Source: an uncultured Pelagibacteraceae bacterium
GTDB taxonomy: Bacteria; Pseudomonadota; Alphaproteobacteria; Pelagibacterales; Pelagibacteraceae
Assembly (NCBI GenBank): GCA_902587435.1
Contig: CACILF010000002.1
Span: forward strand, 26,830 to 90,829
Direction of reading: 5' to 3'
DNA: 64,000 bases
How positions within the stretch are numbered: the first letter of the stretch is position 1; every line of letters starts with the position of its first letter. The translations under genes were made by a program, and so were the position numbers. Below are positions 27,590-36,575 of this stretch, in pieces. The notes below the pieces were generated by a model. That model worked only from the letters and a program-made list of their open reading frames with translations, did not search any database and was not told the DNA's origin.

Positions 27590-29020
27590 ATGTTAGATAA
27601 AAGAAAATTTTATATTAACGGTGAATGGATAGAGCCTTCAAAAAAAAATGATTTTGAAGTAATTAACCCATCAAATGAAGAAACATTCGCAGTAATATCT
27701 CTGGGGACTAAAGCTGATGTTGATTTGGCTGTCAAAGTCTCAAAAGAGGCTTTTGAATCTTGGAAAGAAACTACAAAAGAAGAAAGAATTAAATTATTAG
27801 AAAATTTACTATCAGTTTATAAAAAAAGATTTAGTGAAATGACTGAAGCAATTTCTAAAGAAATGGGAGCTCCGATGGATTGGTCTTCTAATGTTCAAAA
27901 TGCATCCGGTCAAGCACACTTGGAAGATTTTATTATAAGGCTTAAAAACTTTAAATTTGATGAACAATTTGACTCAAAATCAAATAATCAAATATTTTAT
28001 GAACCTATTGGAGTTTGTGGATTAATTACTCCTTGGAACTGGCCAATAAACCAAATTGCACTTAAAGTAATACCTGCTTTAGCAACTGGCTGCACAATGA
28101 TACTCAAGCCTTCGGAAATAGCTCCAGTATCAGCAATGTTATTTGCTGAAATGATTCATGAAGCTGGTTTTCCACCTGGAGTTTTTAATCTAGTAAATGG
28201 AGATGGAGCTGGAGTTGGAACATATATATCTGGTCATCCTGATATTGATATGGTGTCTTTTACTGGGTCAACAAGAGCAGGGAAACTAATTACAAAAAAT
28301 GCAGCCGAAACAATTAAGAGAGTTTGTTTAGAACTAGGTGGTAAAGGTGGAAATATTGTATTTGCAGACTCCTACCCTAATGCTGTTAGAGATGGAATAA
28401 AAAATGTAATGAGTAATTCAGGACAATCTTGTGACGCCCCAACAAGAATGCTTGTCGAAAAATCTATATACAAAAGAGCTGTAAGTGAAGCAGTGGATGA
28501 AGCCAATAAAATTAAAGTAGATATAGCATCAAAAAAAGGAGATCATATAGGTCCGGTAGTTTCAAAAGTTCAATACGATAAAATTATTAACTTAATAAAA
28601 GATGGAATTAATGAAGGTGCAACATTAGCTGCAGGAGGCCCTGAAATGCCTAATGGTTTAAATAAAGGATATTTTATTAAACCAACCATATTTACTGATG
28701 TTACAAATGATATGCAGATAGCAAAAAAAGAAATTTTTGGACCAGTTCTTTCTATTATACCTTTTGAAACAGAAGAGGAAGCAATTAGCGTTACCAATGA
28801 TACAGAATACGGCCTTGGAAATTACCTTCAAACTGAAGATAAAGAAAAGGCAAAAAGAGTATCTAAAAAACTTAGATCTGGGATCGTTTATATTAATGGA
28901 AATTCTCCAGACTCTGGAACTCCTTTTGGTGGATATAAACAATCTGGAAATGGACGCGAAGGTGGTTCTTGGGGACTAGAAGAATATCTAGAGGTAAAAA
29001 CAATTACCGGCTGGAAATAA
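27590..29020 (+). CDS. NAD(P)-dependent aldehyde dehydrogenase (paralogue of 9406-10839)
   Basis: This 476-residue ALDH has TPWNWPINQ, FTGSTRAG, the general base in LELGGKGGNIV and the catalytic cysteine in SGQSCDAPTR. It is very similar throughout to the ALDH at 9406-10839, including the MLD(R/K) start and the C-terminal GGYK.SG.GREGG block. In ectoine breakdown an aldehyde dehydrogenase (DoeC) makes aspartate from its semialdehyde, and this gene is near doeA, but the substrate is not proven. It follows the beta-hydroxyacid dehydrogenase by 2 bp and precedes the GDPD gene by 8 bp. Confidence 0.88.
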   Translation: MLDKRKFYINGEWIEPSKKNDFEVINPSNEETFAVISLGTKADVDLAVKVSKEAFESWKETTKEERIKLLENLLSVYKKRFSEMTEAISKEMGAPMDWSSNVQNASGQAHLEDFIIRLKNFKFDEQFDSKSNNQIFYEPIGVCGLITPWNWPINQIALKVIPALATGCTMILKPSEIAPVSAMLFAEMIHEAGFPPGVFNLVNGDGAGVGTYISGHPDIDMVSFTGSTRAGKLITKNAAETIKRVCLELGGKGGNIVFADSYPNAVRDGIKNVMSNSGQSCDAPTRMLVEKSIYKRAVSEAVDEANKIKVDIASKKGDHIGPVVSKVQYDKIINLIKDGINEGATLAAGGPEMPNGLNKGYFIKPTIFTDVTNDMQIAKKEIFGPVLSIIPFETEEEAISVTNDTEYGLGNYLQTEDKEKAKRVSKKLRSGIVYINGNSPDSGTPFGGYKQSGNGREGGSWGLEEYLEVKTITGWK

Positions 29021-29028
29021 AATTTTAA

Positions 29029-29676
29029 ATGACAGATCTGTTAATTCACAGAGGTATTGTAAATAAAAATTATAAAGAAAACCTTCTTAAATCATTTAAG
29101 CAATCCTTTAAAAAAGGATATGGAATTGAAACTGACATTCATGCAACAAAAGATAATAAATTTATTTGCTTTCATGACTTTACTTTAAATAGAATTTTTA
29201 GAAAAAACGTTAGTGTAAAGAATTTAAATTATTCTAAAATTAAAGAGATAAGTTCTAAAAATAAAAAGACAATTCCACTATTAAAAGATTTGCTAAAAAC
29301 TTCAAAAAATAAGTACCTTTTATTTATTGAATTAAAACCAGCTTTCTCAAAAAAACTTTTACAAAAATTATTGAAAGAAACATCAAAGTATACAAAATGT
29401 GTATTTATTTCTTTCAAACATAAAAATATTTATAATTTGCTTAAAATAAAAAGTAACACAAAGGTAGGTTTATCTTTTTCAAATTCTACTAGTGCCAAAA
29501 TGGTGATTAAAAAATCAAGCAACAAACAAATCGACTATTTAATTTTAGATAAGTCTTTTTTAAAAAATAAAAATATACAAAATTTAAAAATTAAAAAATA
29601 CTACTATACAATCAAAACTAAATCAGAATTTAATAAATATAATAAAAAGAATAATTTAATATTTGAAAATTTATAA
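29029..29676 (+). CDS. Glycerophosphodiester phosphodiesterase-like protein
   Basis: This 215-residue TIM-barrel-type protein has the GDPD active-site residues in place: H7-R8, E34 with D36 (GIETDIHAT), and H49 (FHDFTLNR). It is smaller and more lysine-rich than E. coli GlpQ/UgpQ (about 250-350) and has a simplified C-terminal half. It has no signal peptide, so it is probably cytoplasmic. It releases alcohols such as choline or ethanolamine from glycerophosphodiesters. Its end overlaps the convergent gamma-butyrobetaine hydroxylase-like gene by 6 bp. Confidence 0.83.
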   Translation: MTDLLIHRGIVNKNYKENLLKSFKQSFKKGYGIETDIHATKDNKFICFHDFTLNRIFRKNVSVKNLNYSKIKEISSKNKKTIPLLKDLLKTSKNKYLLFIELKPAFSKKLLQKLLKETSKYTKCVFISFKHKNIYNLLKIKSNTKVGLSFSNSTSAKMVIKKSSNKQIDYLILDKSFLKNKNIQNLKIKKYYYTIKTKSEFNKYNKKNNLIFENL

Positions 29677-30804
29677 ATTATTTTTTAAATAACTTAATCT
29701 TCCTATTATTTCATCACGATCCATATAATAACCTTGGAGATGTCTATGACCTGAATTTGGATCAAATTCTGTTCTTCCATGTAAAACTCTTCTATTATTA
29801 AATGAAAAAATATCGCCAGGTTCAAGCCTAAAATTTATTTGAAACTTATCATCGTGTAAAAGATTTCCAAATCTATGGTGAGCTTTGTAAACTTTATCCA
29901 TAACATCTGGATGACAATCTAAGGCGTCCATAGTTGCTACGCTAAATCTTATATCGTTATAATCATCATCTTTAGTCAAAGAAATTGCTGGAGCATAAAA
30001 ACTTCTATGGGCTTCTTGCGTGTAATCTTTATCTTTAAATTTAAGAGGTATATTCACCAGTGTTTCAAATATTTCTTTTTCATTATTTCTTAAATAATCT
30101 GCTACTGCAAAAGCATCTATTGCTGAAGAATCTCCTCCTTTTGCAGAATTAATTAAACAATGAAGAAATTGATAACCCGGAGGATTTTCAAACCAAGGTA
30201 AATCCATATGATTCCTTAAAGCGTGAGCTGTGTAAGCTGAGTTATTCGGTTTTGGAATATTTACAACTTCAAAAGGAGTTTTAAAAAAAGTTTCTCTTGT
30301 ATGGCTTATTCTGTTTAAAACTTTAAAAGCAGATTCTTTCTCTGTTGGAGCATTTTTAACAATTGCAATTCCCTTGTAATGTAAAAGTTCTAACCATTTT
30401 ATCAAACCTTCTTCAGAATTAATAATTTCATCATGATCTATTTTGATAGTCTCTAAATTTTTTTGTAAAGAACAGTCCCATAATTGATAAGGAGAGTTAT
30501 ATTTTTTATTATTATTTATTGTATAACAATTTTTTCTTAACCATTCTTGATCGTAATAACTTACGTGATTTCCTTCACTCCACTCAATCTCTAGCTTGCC
30601 TTCATTATTAATTTTACATGTTTTTGGCTCTATGTTTGTTGAAACTTCAAGTATATTAAACATCCTATGTCTTGAATCTTTGTCATGAGCTGTTGGGCAG
30701 TTGTCTCTTAACCACATAAAGTGAAAATTACTTTTCTCACCATCACTCCATACAACATTTAATGCTGAACCATTTTTTGAAACTTTAGAAATTTCTATTC
30801 CCAT
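29671..30804 (-). CDS. Gamma-butyrobetaine hydroxylase-like Fe(II)/2OG dioxygenase
   Basis: This 377-residue protein has the two-part architecture of gamma-butyrobetaine hydroxylases. An N-terminal DUF971-like domain carries FMWLRDNCPTAHD, and a TauD-type oxygenase domain follows. The iron triad is visible as H199-x-D201 (RNHMDLPWFENPPGYQ) and H342 (RRVLHGRTEFD). The family makes L-carnitine from gamma-butyrobetaine; close relatives such as TmpA hydroxylate trimethylaminoethylphosphonate. Divergence from ProXWV and proximity to BKACE favour a carnitine/betaine role. A 19-bp inverted repeat lies in the shared upstream region. Confidence 0.87.
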   Translation of the reverse strand: MGIEISKVSKNGSALNVVWSDGEKSNFHFMWLRDNCPTAHDKDSRHRMFNILEVSTNIEPKTCKINNEGKLEIEWSEGNHVSYYDQEWLRKNCYTINNNKKYNSPYQLWDCSLQKNLETIKIDHDEIINSEEGLIKWLELLHYKGIAIVKNAPTEKESAFKVLNRISHTRETFFKTPFEVVNIPKPNNSAYTAHALRNHMDLPWFENPPGYQFLHCLINSAKGGDSSAIDAFAVADYLRNNEKEIFETLVNIPLKFKDKDYTQEAHRSFYAPAISLTKDDDYNDIRFSVATMDALDCHPDVMDKVYKAHHRFGNLLHDDKFQINFRLEPGDIFSFNNRRVLHGRTEFDPNSGHRHLQGYYMDRDEIIGRLSYLKNNL

Positions 30805-30838
30805 AAATTAATTGTTATTTTATTTAAATTTGTTTTCA

Positions 30839-30857
30839 ATTCAATTTATAATTGAAT
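30839..30857. promoter_or_regulatory. Inverted repeat in the divergent hydroxylase/proX promoter region
   Basis: attcaatt-tat-aattgaat is a perfect 8-bp inverted repeat with a 3-base spacer, 35 bp upstream of the hydroxylase start and about 120 bp upstream of proX. Its size and location fit a dimeric repressor operator for both directions. AT richness makes chance occurrence fairly likely. Confidence 0.35.
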
Positions 30858-30980
30858 CTATGCAATATATAATGTTTTTTCCTTACTTTATTAACAACTA
30901 TCAATCTCATTAATGGTTGTATTTTATCGCGTATCAAGTTTTAATAAGGCCAGTTTAAACTAATAATATGGAGGGAATTC

Positions 30981-32006
30981 ATGAAATTTCTTAAAAAAAT
31001 CTTTCTTTCGATTGCATTCATTGCTGTAACTTCAATTGGCACAACAAGTGCTAATGCTGCTTGCAAAGTGCATTTGGGAGATTTCGACTGGGATAGTGCA
31101 AACGTTCACACAGCTATTGTTGGTTATATTCTTGAACACGGATATGGCTGTCAAGTTGAAGTGACAAAAGGTAGTACTAGTCCAATTATGGCTGCACATT
31201 ATGATCAACAACTTGATATTATCACTGAAGTTTGGAGAGATAATATTGTTCAAATGCATGAAGAAGCTGTAGCAGCAGGTAAAATTATTGAGCTAGGGAT
31301 TAACACTCCTTCATCAACTCAAGGTTTCTATGTAGATAAACCAACTGCAGATAAGTATGGTTTAAAGTCTGTTGAAGACATGAAAAAACCAGAAATTGCA
31401 AAATTATTTGCTGACCCTGAAGCACCAGGAAAAGGTAGAATGACAAGCTGTATATCAGGATGGACTTGTTACACTATTAACTTGGTTAAACACAAAGTTT
31501 ATGGTTTGGATGAATACTATACAAACTTTGACCCAGGTTCAGGTGGAGCTTTAGATGCTGCAATTGCTGGAGCATTTAAAAAAGGTAAACCAGTATTTTC
31601 TTACTACTGGACACCAACTGGTTTAATGGGAAAAGTTGACTTAGTGCAACTTGAAGAGCCTGCTTATGATAACGCATGTTGGACTAAAATGATGGCAGTT
31701 GTTGAAAAAATTAAAGCTGATGGACCTGACGCATACACAGATACATGTGCAAGCGCTTACGTTAATATGGCTTTAACAAAATCTGCATCAACAACATTTG
31801 CAAACAAAAAATCTAACAAAAAAATTATAGACTTTGTTAGAGCTTATTCTGTACCAACACCAGATGTAAACAGATCACTTGCATTCTATATGGATGAATC
31901 GGGTGGAGATATGGAAGCAACAGCTAAGCACTTCTTGTCAAACACTGGTATGTGGACAAAATGGGTACCAGCTGATGTCGCAGCAAAAGTTAAAGATACT
32001 CTTTAA
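30981..32006 (+). CDS. proX: Betaine/carnitine/choline ABC transporter substrate-binding protein (ProX-like)
   Basis: This 341-residue periplasmic OpuAC-type binding protein has a signal peptide (about residues 1-26, TTSANAA). The mature protein starts CKVHLGDFDWDSANVHTA, typical of ProX homologues. It has a conserved cysteine pair (CISGWTC) and tryptophan/tyrosine-rich segments such as FSYYWTPTGLMG, suited to a quaternary-ammonium ligand. A ribosome site (ATGGAGGGAATTC) precedes the ATG. A perfect hairpin follows the gene. Ligand choice between glycine betaine, carnitine, choline and butyrobetaine is not readable; context favours carnitine or butyrobetaine. Confidence 0.9.
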   Translation: MKFLKKIFLSIAFIAVTSIGTTSANAACKVHLGDFDWDSANVHTAIVGYILEHGYGCQVEVTKGSTSPIMAAHYDQQLDIITEVWRDNIVQMHEEAVAAGKIIELGINTPSSTQGFYVDKPTADKYGLKSVEDMKKPEIAKLFADPEAPGKGRMTSCISGWTCYTINLVKHKVYGLDEYYTNFDPGSGGALDAAIAGAFKKGKPVFSYYWTPTGLMGKVDLVQLEEPAYDNACWTKMMAVVEKIKADGPDAYTDTCASAYVNMALTKSASTTFANKKSNKKIIDFVRAYSVPTPDVNRSLAFYMDESGGDMEATAKHFLSNTGMWTKWVPADVAAKVKDTL

Positions 32007-32027
32007 TTTTTAAAATAAATATTAATT

Positions 32028-32056
32028 CTAAGAGCCCGAAAGGGCTCTTAGTTTTT
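32028..32056 (+). terminator. Post-binding-protein hairpin/attenuator (proX-proW)
   Basis: ctaagagccc-gaaa-gggctcttag forms a perfect 10-bp stem capped by a GAAA (GNRA) tetraloop and followed by TTTTT. It sits 22 bp after the proX stop and 18 bp before proW, in the same place as the hairpins after ehuB and potD. Confidence 0.9.
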
Positions 32057-32069
32057 AGAGAAAGAATAA

Positions 32070-33086
32070 ATGGGAAAATATAAAAAACATATTTTATATT
32101 CGCTATATTTAGCAGCTTTTTGTGCAATGGTTTATGTTGCATATACAAGCTCAAAATATAGACCCGAAAGTGTTTCAATTTTATTTACAGATTTGTCTTG
32201 GCTGGGTAACTGGCCTAAGTGGCTAGATCTTCCATTGATGCCTTATTTAAACGAAGGTTTTGATAAACTTATTAGAGAATATGGAATGTTTTTTGAAGGA
32301 ATCAATAATTTCTTACTAGGTCTTTACACAGATATGAAAAATTTTATGGTTGGGTTGCCTTGGCCATTACTAATGATTTCAGTCATTGCTCTTGCATATT
32401 TTGCTAGTGGAAGAAATATGGGAACAACAATTATGGTCGCTTTCTGTGTTTTCTTTCTAGGCTTCTTAAGTCCTAGGTATTGGGATAAATGTATTATGAC
32501 GACTTGTATAGTTGTAATTGGGATGTTGCTCTGTTTGGTCATTGGTATTCCTGTTGGAATAATGATGGCAAGAAATAAAAAAGTAAGAAATGCCATATTG
32601 CCAATACTTGATTTAATGCAAACTATTCCAAGTTTTTGCTATTTAATTCCAGGAATTTTGTTGTTTGGTTTAGGTGCAGTTCCAGCTATTTTTGCAATAT
32701 TTGTATATGCTGTTCCTCCTTTAATAAGATTAACTGATCTTGGAATTAGATTGGTTGATACAGAAGTTGTAGAAGCAGCGGAAGCTTTTGGAGCAAGTAA
32801 AAAGCAAAAGCTATGGGGAGTACAATTACCTTTGGCACTTCCAAATATAATGCAAGGAATTAACCAATGCACAATGATGGCATTAGCAATGGTAGTTATT
32901 GCTTCTATGATAGGAACTAGAGGAATTGGAGATGAAGTATTATTAGGACTACAACAATTAAATGTAGGTATGGCTACTGAAGCAGGTATTGCAATTGTTT
33001 TACTAGCTATTATATTCGATCGAATTACACAATCTTACGGAGAGAAAATTCAAGAAAGAACCAAAACAAAAAAAATAAAGTTATAA
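32070..33086 (+). CDS. proW: Betaine/carnitine ABC transporter permease (ProW-like)
   Basis: This 338-residue permease of the ProW/OpuAB class has about seven to eight membrane segments. The conserved loop EVVEAAEAFGASKKQKLWGVQLPLALP is the EAA motif contacting the ATPase, and QTIPSFCYLIPGILLFG is typical of the family. It pairs as a homodimer with ProV. It lies 18 bp after the post-proX hairpin and 4 bp before proV. Confidence 0.92.
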   Translation: MGKYKKHILYSLYLAAFCAMVYVAYTSSKYRPESVSILFTDLSWLGNWPKWLDLPLMPYLNEGFDKLIREYGMFFEGINNFLLGLYTDMKNFMVGLPWPLLMISVIALAYFASGRNMGTTIMVAFCVFFLGFLSPRYWDKCIMTTCIVVIGMLLCLVIGIPVGIMMARNKKVRNAILPILDLMQTIPSFCYLIPGILLFGLGAVPAIFAIFVYAVPPLIRLTDLGIRLVDTEVVEAAEAFGASKKQKLWGVQLPLALPNIMQGINQCTMMALAMVVIASMIGTRGIGDEVLLGLQQLNVGMATEAGIAIVLLAIIFDRITQSYGEKIQERTKTKKIKL

Positions 33087-33090
33087 AAAT

Positions 33091-34143
33091 ATGAGCAAAA
33101 TTGAAATTAAAAATGTTTACAAAATTTTTGGAGACCAACCTTCCAAAGTTCTTCCTATGGTTCAAGACGGAGCTACAAAAGAAGAAATATTAGAAAAAAC
33201 TGGTCATACGGTTGGCTTGGATAATGTTTCTTTAAGTATTGAAGAAGGTGAAACTTTTGTATGTATGGGTTTATCTGGTTCAGGTAAATCTACTCTGATT
33301 AGACATATTAATAGATTAATAGATCCAACTTCAGGCGTAGTTTCTGTTGAAGGTACAAATGTTATGGATTTAGATCCAAAAGGATTGATTGAATTTAGAA
33401 GACATAAAATGAGTATGGTGTTCCAAAGATTTGGTTTATTCCCACATAAAACAGTATTGGAAAATGTTGGATATGGACTTGAGGTACAAGGACAGAAACC
33501 AGAAGAGAGAAACAAGACTGCAATGGAAAAAATAGAAGCGGTCGGTTTAACAGGTTTTGAACATCAATACCCTAACCAATTATCTGGTGGTATGCAACAG
33601 AGAGTAGGTTTAGCAAGAGCACTTGCAACCAATACAGACATAATGTTAATGGATGAAGCGTTTTCTGCTTTAGATCCTTTAATTAGAAGTGATATGCAAA
33701 AACAGTTAATAGATTTACAAAGTGAATTAAAAAAAACAATAGTATTTATAACTCATGATTTAGATGAATCATTAAGGTTAGGAGATCATATAGGTATATT
33801 AAATGGGGGAAGACTCGTGCAAGTAGGAACTCCAATAGATATTATTATGAACCCTGCTGATGATTATGTTGAAGCTTTCGTTAAAGATGTAAATAGAGCA
33901 AAAGTAATAAAAGCTAAGATTATTATGACACCCGCAAGTTCATCTAACGATGTTGATAAATCAAATCTTATAAAAGTTCAGGAAGATCAATTTTTAGATG
34001 AGTTTTTGCCAAAAGTTGTCTGCTCAAATGCAAATTGTGAAGTTGTTGATAAAGGTGGCAATGTAAAAGGATACTTAACTCAAAAAGAACTTTCAAAAGC
34101 CTTAACAAAAGAACATATGGCTGATGCCGCTAAGTCTAATTAA
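33091..34143 (+). CDS. proV: Betaine/carnitine ABC transporter ATPase (ProV-like)
   Basis: This 350-residue ATPase has the ProV-specific N-terminal extension (KIEIKNVYKIFG...), Walker A (GLSGSGKST), signature LSGGMQQR and Walker B (IMLMDEAFSALDP). The C-terminal part (about residues 275-350) is shorter than E. coli ProV and may hold a reduced CBS-like region, which in OpuA-type systems senses ionic strength. Its last 20 bp overlap the start of the SDR gene. Confidence 0.92.
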   Translation: MSKIEIKNVYKIFGDQPSKVLPMVQDGATKEEILEKTGHTVGLDNVSLSIEEGETFVCMGLSGSGKSTLIRHINRLIDPTSGVVSVEGTNVMDLDPKGLIEFRRHKMSMVFQRFGLFPHKTVLENVGYGLEVQGQKPEERNKTAMEKIEAVGLTGFEHQYPNQLSGGMQQRVGLARALATNTDIMLMDEAFSALDPLIRSDMQKQLIDLQSELKKTIVFITHDLDESLRLGDHIGILNGGRLVQVGTPIDIIMNPADDYVEAFVKDVNRAKVIKAKIIMTPASSSNDVDKSNLIKVQEDQFLDEFLPKVVCSNANCEVVDKGGNVKGYLTQKELSKALTKEHMADAAKSN

Positions 34144-34909
34144 CAAAAAAATCATTATTTCTGGTGGAGCTTCAGGAATTGGATGGTCGACTGCAAAAAT
34201 TTGTCTTTCAAGAGGTGCTATTGTTTATATTTGTGATATCGATAGCAAATCTTTAAAAAAAGCACAAAAACATCCGCTAAATAAAAAAAAATTATTTACA
34301 TATGAGTGTGATGCTTCTGATGAGTATGAGGTTTCAAATTTTTTTAGTAAAATTAGAAAAAAAACCAAAAAAATTGATGCTTTAATAAATAATGTAGGGA
34401 TTGCAGGTCCAACTGGAAATTTAGAAAAGTTAAGCTCTGATGACTGGGAACAAACATTAAAAACAAATGTTATAAGTCATTTTTACTTTACAAAGCTTGC
34501 AATACCAATGCTTAAAATTAACAAAGGCGGTTCTATAATAAATATTTCTTCAACTGCGGGAATAATGGGTTTTGCATTAAGATCTCCATATGCTGCAAGT
34601 AAGTGGGCAATCATAGGAGTAACAAAAACTTTAGCAATAGAATTAGGTAAATTTAAAATAAGAGTAAATGCTGTTTGTCCAGGTACGATTAAAGGAGATA
34701 GAATGAATAGGGTGATAACAGATAAAGCAAAATTTCTTAAAGTTTCAAAAAAAATGATTGAAAAAGATTTTTTATCTATGGCTTCAATTAATTCTTGGAT
34801 TTCTCAAGAAGATATAGGAAACATGTGCTCATTTTTAATTTCAAAAGATAGTGAAAAAATATCTGGTCAAGTCTTTCCTGTGGATGGCAATACTATAAGA
34901 GTAGACTAA
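34124..34909 (+). CDS. Short-chain dehydrogenase/reductase
   Basis: This 261-residue SDR has the cofactor motif SGGASGIG (about residues 13-20), NNVGIAG, the catalytic serine in NISSTAG and the YxxxK pair in YAASKWA. It uses NAD(P)H on an unknown alcohol/ketone. The start overlaps proV by 20 bp, so it is coupled to the betaine/carnitine importer. With BKACE convergent downstream, oxidation of a carnitine-like hydroxyl is an attractive but unproven idea, since known carnitine dehydrogenases belong to a different family. Confidence 0.87.
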   Translation: MPLSLINKKIIISGGASGIGWSTAKICLSRGAIVYICDIDSKSLKKAQKHPLNKKKLFTYECDASDEYEVSNFFSKIRKKTKKIDALINNVGIAGPTGNLEKLSSDDWEQTLKTNVISHFYFTKLAIPMLKINKGGSIINISSTAGIMGFALRSPYAASKWAIIGVTKTLAIELGKFKIRVNAVCPGTIKGDRMNRVITDKAKFLKVSKKMIEKDFLSMASINSWISQEDIGNMCSFLISKDSEKISGQVFPVDGNTIRVD

Positions 34910-34920
34910 ATAATCTTGAT

Positions 34921-35805
34921 TTATTTATATTTTTTTAATTTTAGTTTTTCTCTAGTTTCAGCAGGTGTCATTATAGATACACCAAGATCAGTAACAATTC
35001 TAATTGCTTTTTCTACTAATTGAGCGTTAGTTGCTAATTTTCCTTTTTCTAAATATAAATTATCCTCTAGTCCTACTCTTGGATTTCCTCCCATAATTAC
35101 AGTTTGAGCGACAAAAGGCATTTCATTTTTTGAAATTGCAAATCCTGACCAAATTCCTTCTTTTGGCATAATGTCTTTCATGGCTTGCATTGCTAAAGGA
35201 GTTGCTGGTGCTCCCCAAGGTATACCTAAACACATTTGAAACATTGGAGGATCACTTAACAATCCTTCTTTATATAATTGAGCTCCAAACCACATGTTAC
35301 CTAAATCAAATGCTTCAATTTCTGGTTTCACATTTATCTCTTGTAATCTTTTTGCAGCTTTTCTTAAATCATTTGGTGTATTTACAGTAATAACCGAACT
35401 GTCTCCAAAGTTTAAAGTTCCACAATCTAATGTACATATTTCTGGTAAAAACTGTTCTGCATTTGCAATTCTCTCCATTACATTTGCCATATCGGTCATT
35501 GGACCAAAATCTAGAGGATTCTTTCCTTGTCCTATATCTAAGTCTCCACCCATTCCTGTGGTTAAATTAAGAACAACATCTGTATCACTAGATCTAACTC
35601 TATCTACAACTTCTTTATATAATTCTAACCTTCTGCTTGGTGTTCCATCTTCTTCTCTAACATGAATATGAGCTATTGCTGCTCCAGCTTTAGCCGCTTC
35701 AATAGCAGCTGTAGCTATTTGTTCTGGTGTTTTTGGTAAATCTGGATGTTTTCCAGCAGTATCGCCAGATCCAGTTACAGCACATGATATAAAAACTTTG
35801 CTCAT
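34921..35805 (-). CDS. BKACE (DUF849) beta-keto acid cleavage enzyme
   Basis: This 294-residue zinc-dependent beta-keto acid cleavage enzyme has the metal ligands H46-x-H48 (IAHIHVRE) and the GNPRVGLEDN motif near the C-terminus. BKACE enzymes use acetyl-CoA to cleave beta-keto acids. One well-known subgroup acts on dehydrocarnitine, giving betainyl-CoA and acetoacetate, and the segment LDCGTLNFGD is of the kind seen there. Neighbouring ProXWV and hydroxylase-like genes support that assignment, and a betainyl-CoA-type thioesterase lies at 62283. It converges with the SDR gene and diverges from the aldolase gene. Confidence 0.88.
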   Translation of the reverse strand: MSKVFISCAVTGSGDTAGKHPDLPKTPEQIATAAIEAAKAGAAIAHIHVREEDGTPSRRLELYKEVVDRVRSSDTDVVLNLTTGMGGDLDIGQGKNPLDFGPMTDMANVMERIANAEQFLPEICTLDCGTLNFGDSSVITVNTPNDLRKAAKRLQEINVKPEIEAFDLGNMWFGAQLYKEGLLSDPPMFQMCLGIPWGAPATPLAMQAMKDIMPKEGIWSGFAISKNEMPFVAQTVIMGGNPRVGLEDNLYLEKGKLATNAQLVEKAIRIVTDLGVSIMTPAETREKLKLKKYK

Positions 35806-35839
35806 TTATTTTTAAATAAAGTATATTATCATATTAAAT

Positions 35840-36568
35840 ATGAAAAGCTCAGAATTATTAAATGATTTAGCTGCTGTTTTTAGATGGACAGCAAAATTGA
35901 ATATGCATGAAGGTATTGCAAACCACCTAAGCGTATGTTCGCCAGATGCGGGAGGTGGCTTCTATGTTAATGGAACAGGAATGCATTTTAGCAAAATCAA
36001 AGCAAGCGATTTAGTGCTTATTGAGGATAAAAAATTTGAAGAAATGAAAAATAAACCAGAAATTGTTGATCCGACAGCAATCAATATTCATGGTACGATT
36101 CATAAAAAAGTTCCAAATGCAAAGTGTATACTTCATGTTCACTCAAAATATGCTTTAGCTTTATCATGCCTAAAAGACCCTACTCTTCCTCCAATTGATC
36201 AAAACACTATGCGTTTTTATAATCGTGTCGCGGTTTACAAAGAATTTGGTGGGCTTGGCTTTGAAGAAGAGTCAGAAAAAATGGCAAACAGTATTGGAAA
36301 TTATAATATACTTTTATTAGCTAACCATGGAATTTTAACAGCGGCTCCTACAATTGCTCAAGCTTTTGATGATTTATATTATTTTGAAAAAGCATGTGAA
36401 ACATACATAACTGCACTATCAACTGGCAAAGAATTAAATATAGCAAGCCCAGAAGTTGCTGAAAAAACTGCTCAAGATTGGGAAAATTATTCTACAGACA
36501 TGGGCGAACTACATTTAAAAGCAGTAAGATCGATCTTAGATTCTGAAGATCCTAGTTACAAACAATAA
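35840..36568 (+). CDS. Class II aldolase/adducin-family protein
   Basis: This 242-residue protein has the class II aldolase zinc site: HVHSKYALALSCL with an upstream glutamate (EGIANHLSV), and LLANHGILT. Members act on sugar phosphates (fuculose-1-phosphate, ribulose-5-phosphate) or are decarboxylases and dehydratases. Many alphaproteobacterial homologues of this type have no known substrate. It diverges from BKACE with a 34-bp gap and precedes a secreted hypothetical by 7 bp. Confidence 0.88.
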   Translation: MKSSELLNDLAAVFRWTAKLNMHEGIANHLSVCSPDAGGGFYVNGTGMHFSKIKASDLVLIEDKKFEEMKNKPEIVDPTAINIHGTIHKKVPNAKCILHVHSKYALALSCLKDPTLPPIDQNTMRFYNRVAVYKEFGGLGFEEESEKMANSIGNYNILLLANHGILTAAPTIAQAFDDLYYFEKACETYITALSTGKELNIASPEVAEKTAQDWENYSTDMGELHLKAVRSILDSEDPSYKQ

Positions 36569-36575
36569 AAAATAA

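Noticed and set aside
30894-30920. acaactat/atggttgt stem upstream of proX
   Set aside because: Imperfect 8-bp stem with an 11-base loop in a promoter region; no riboswitch family recognised.
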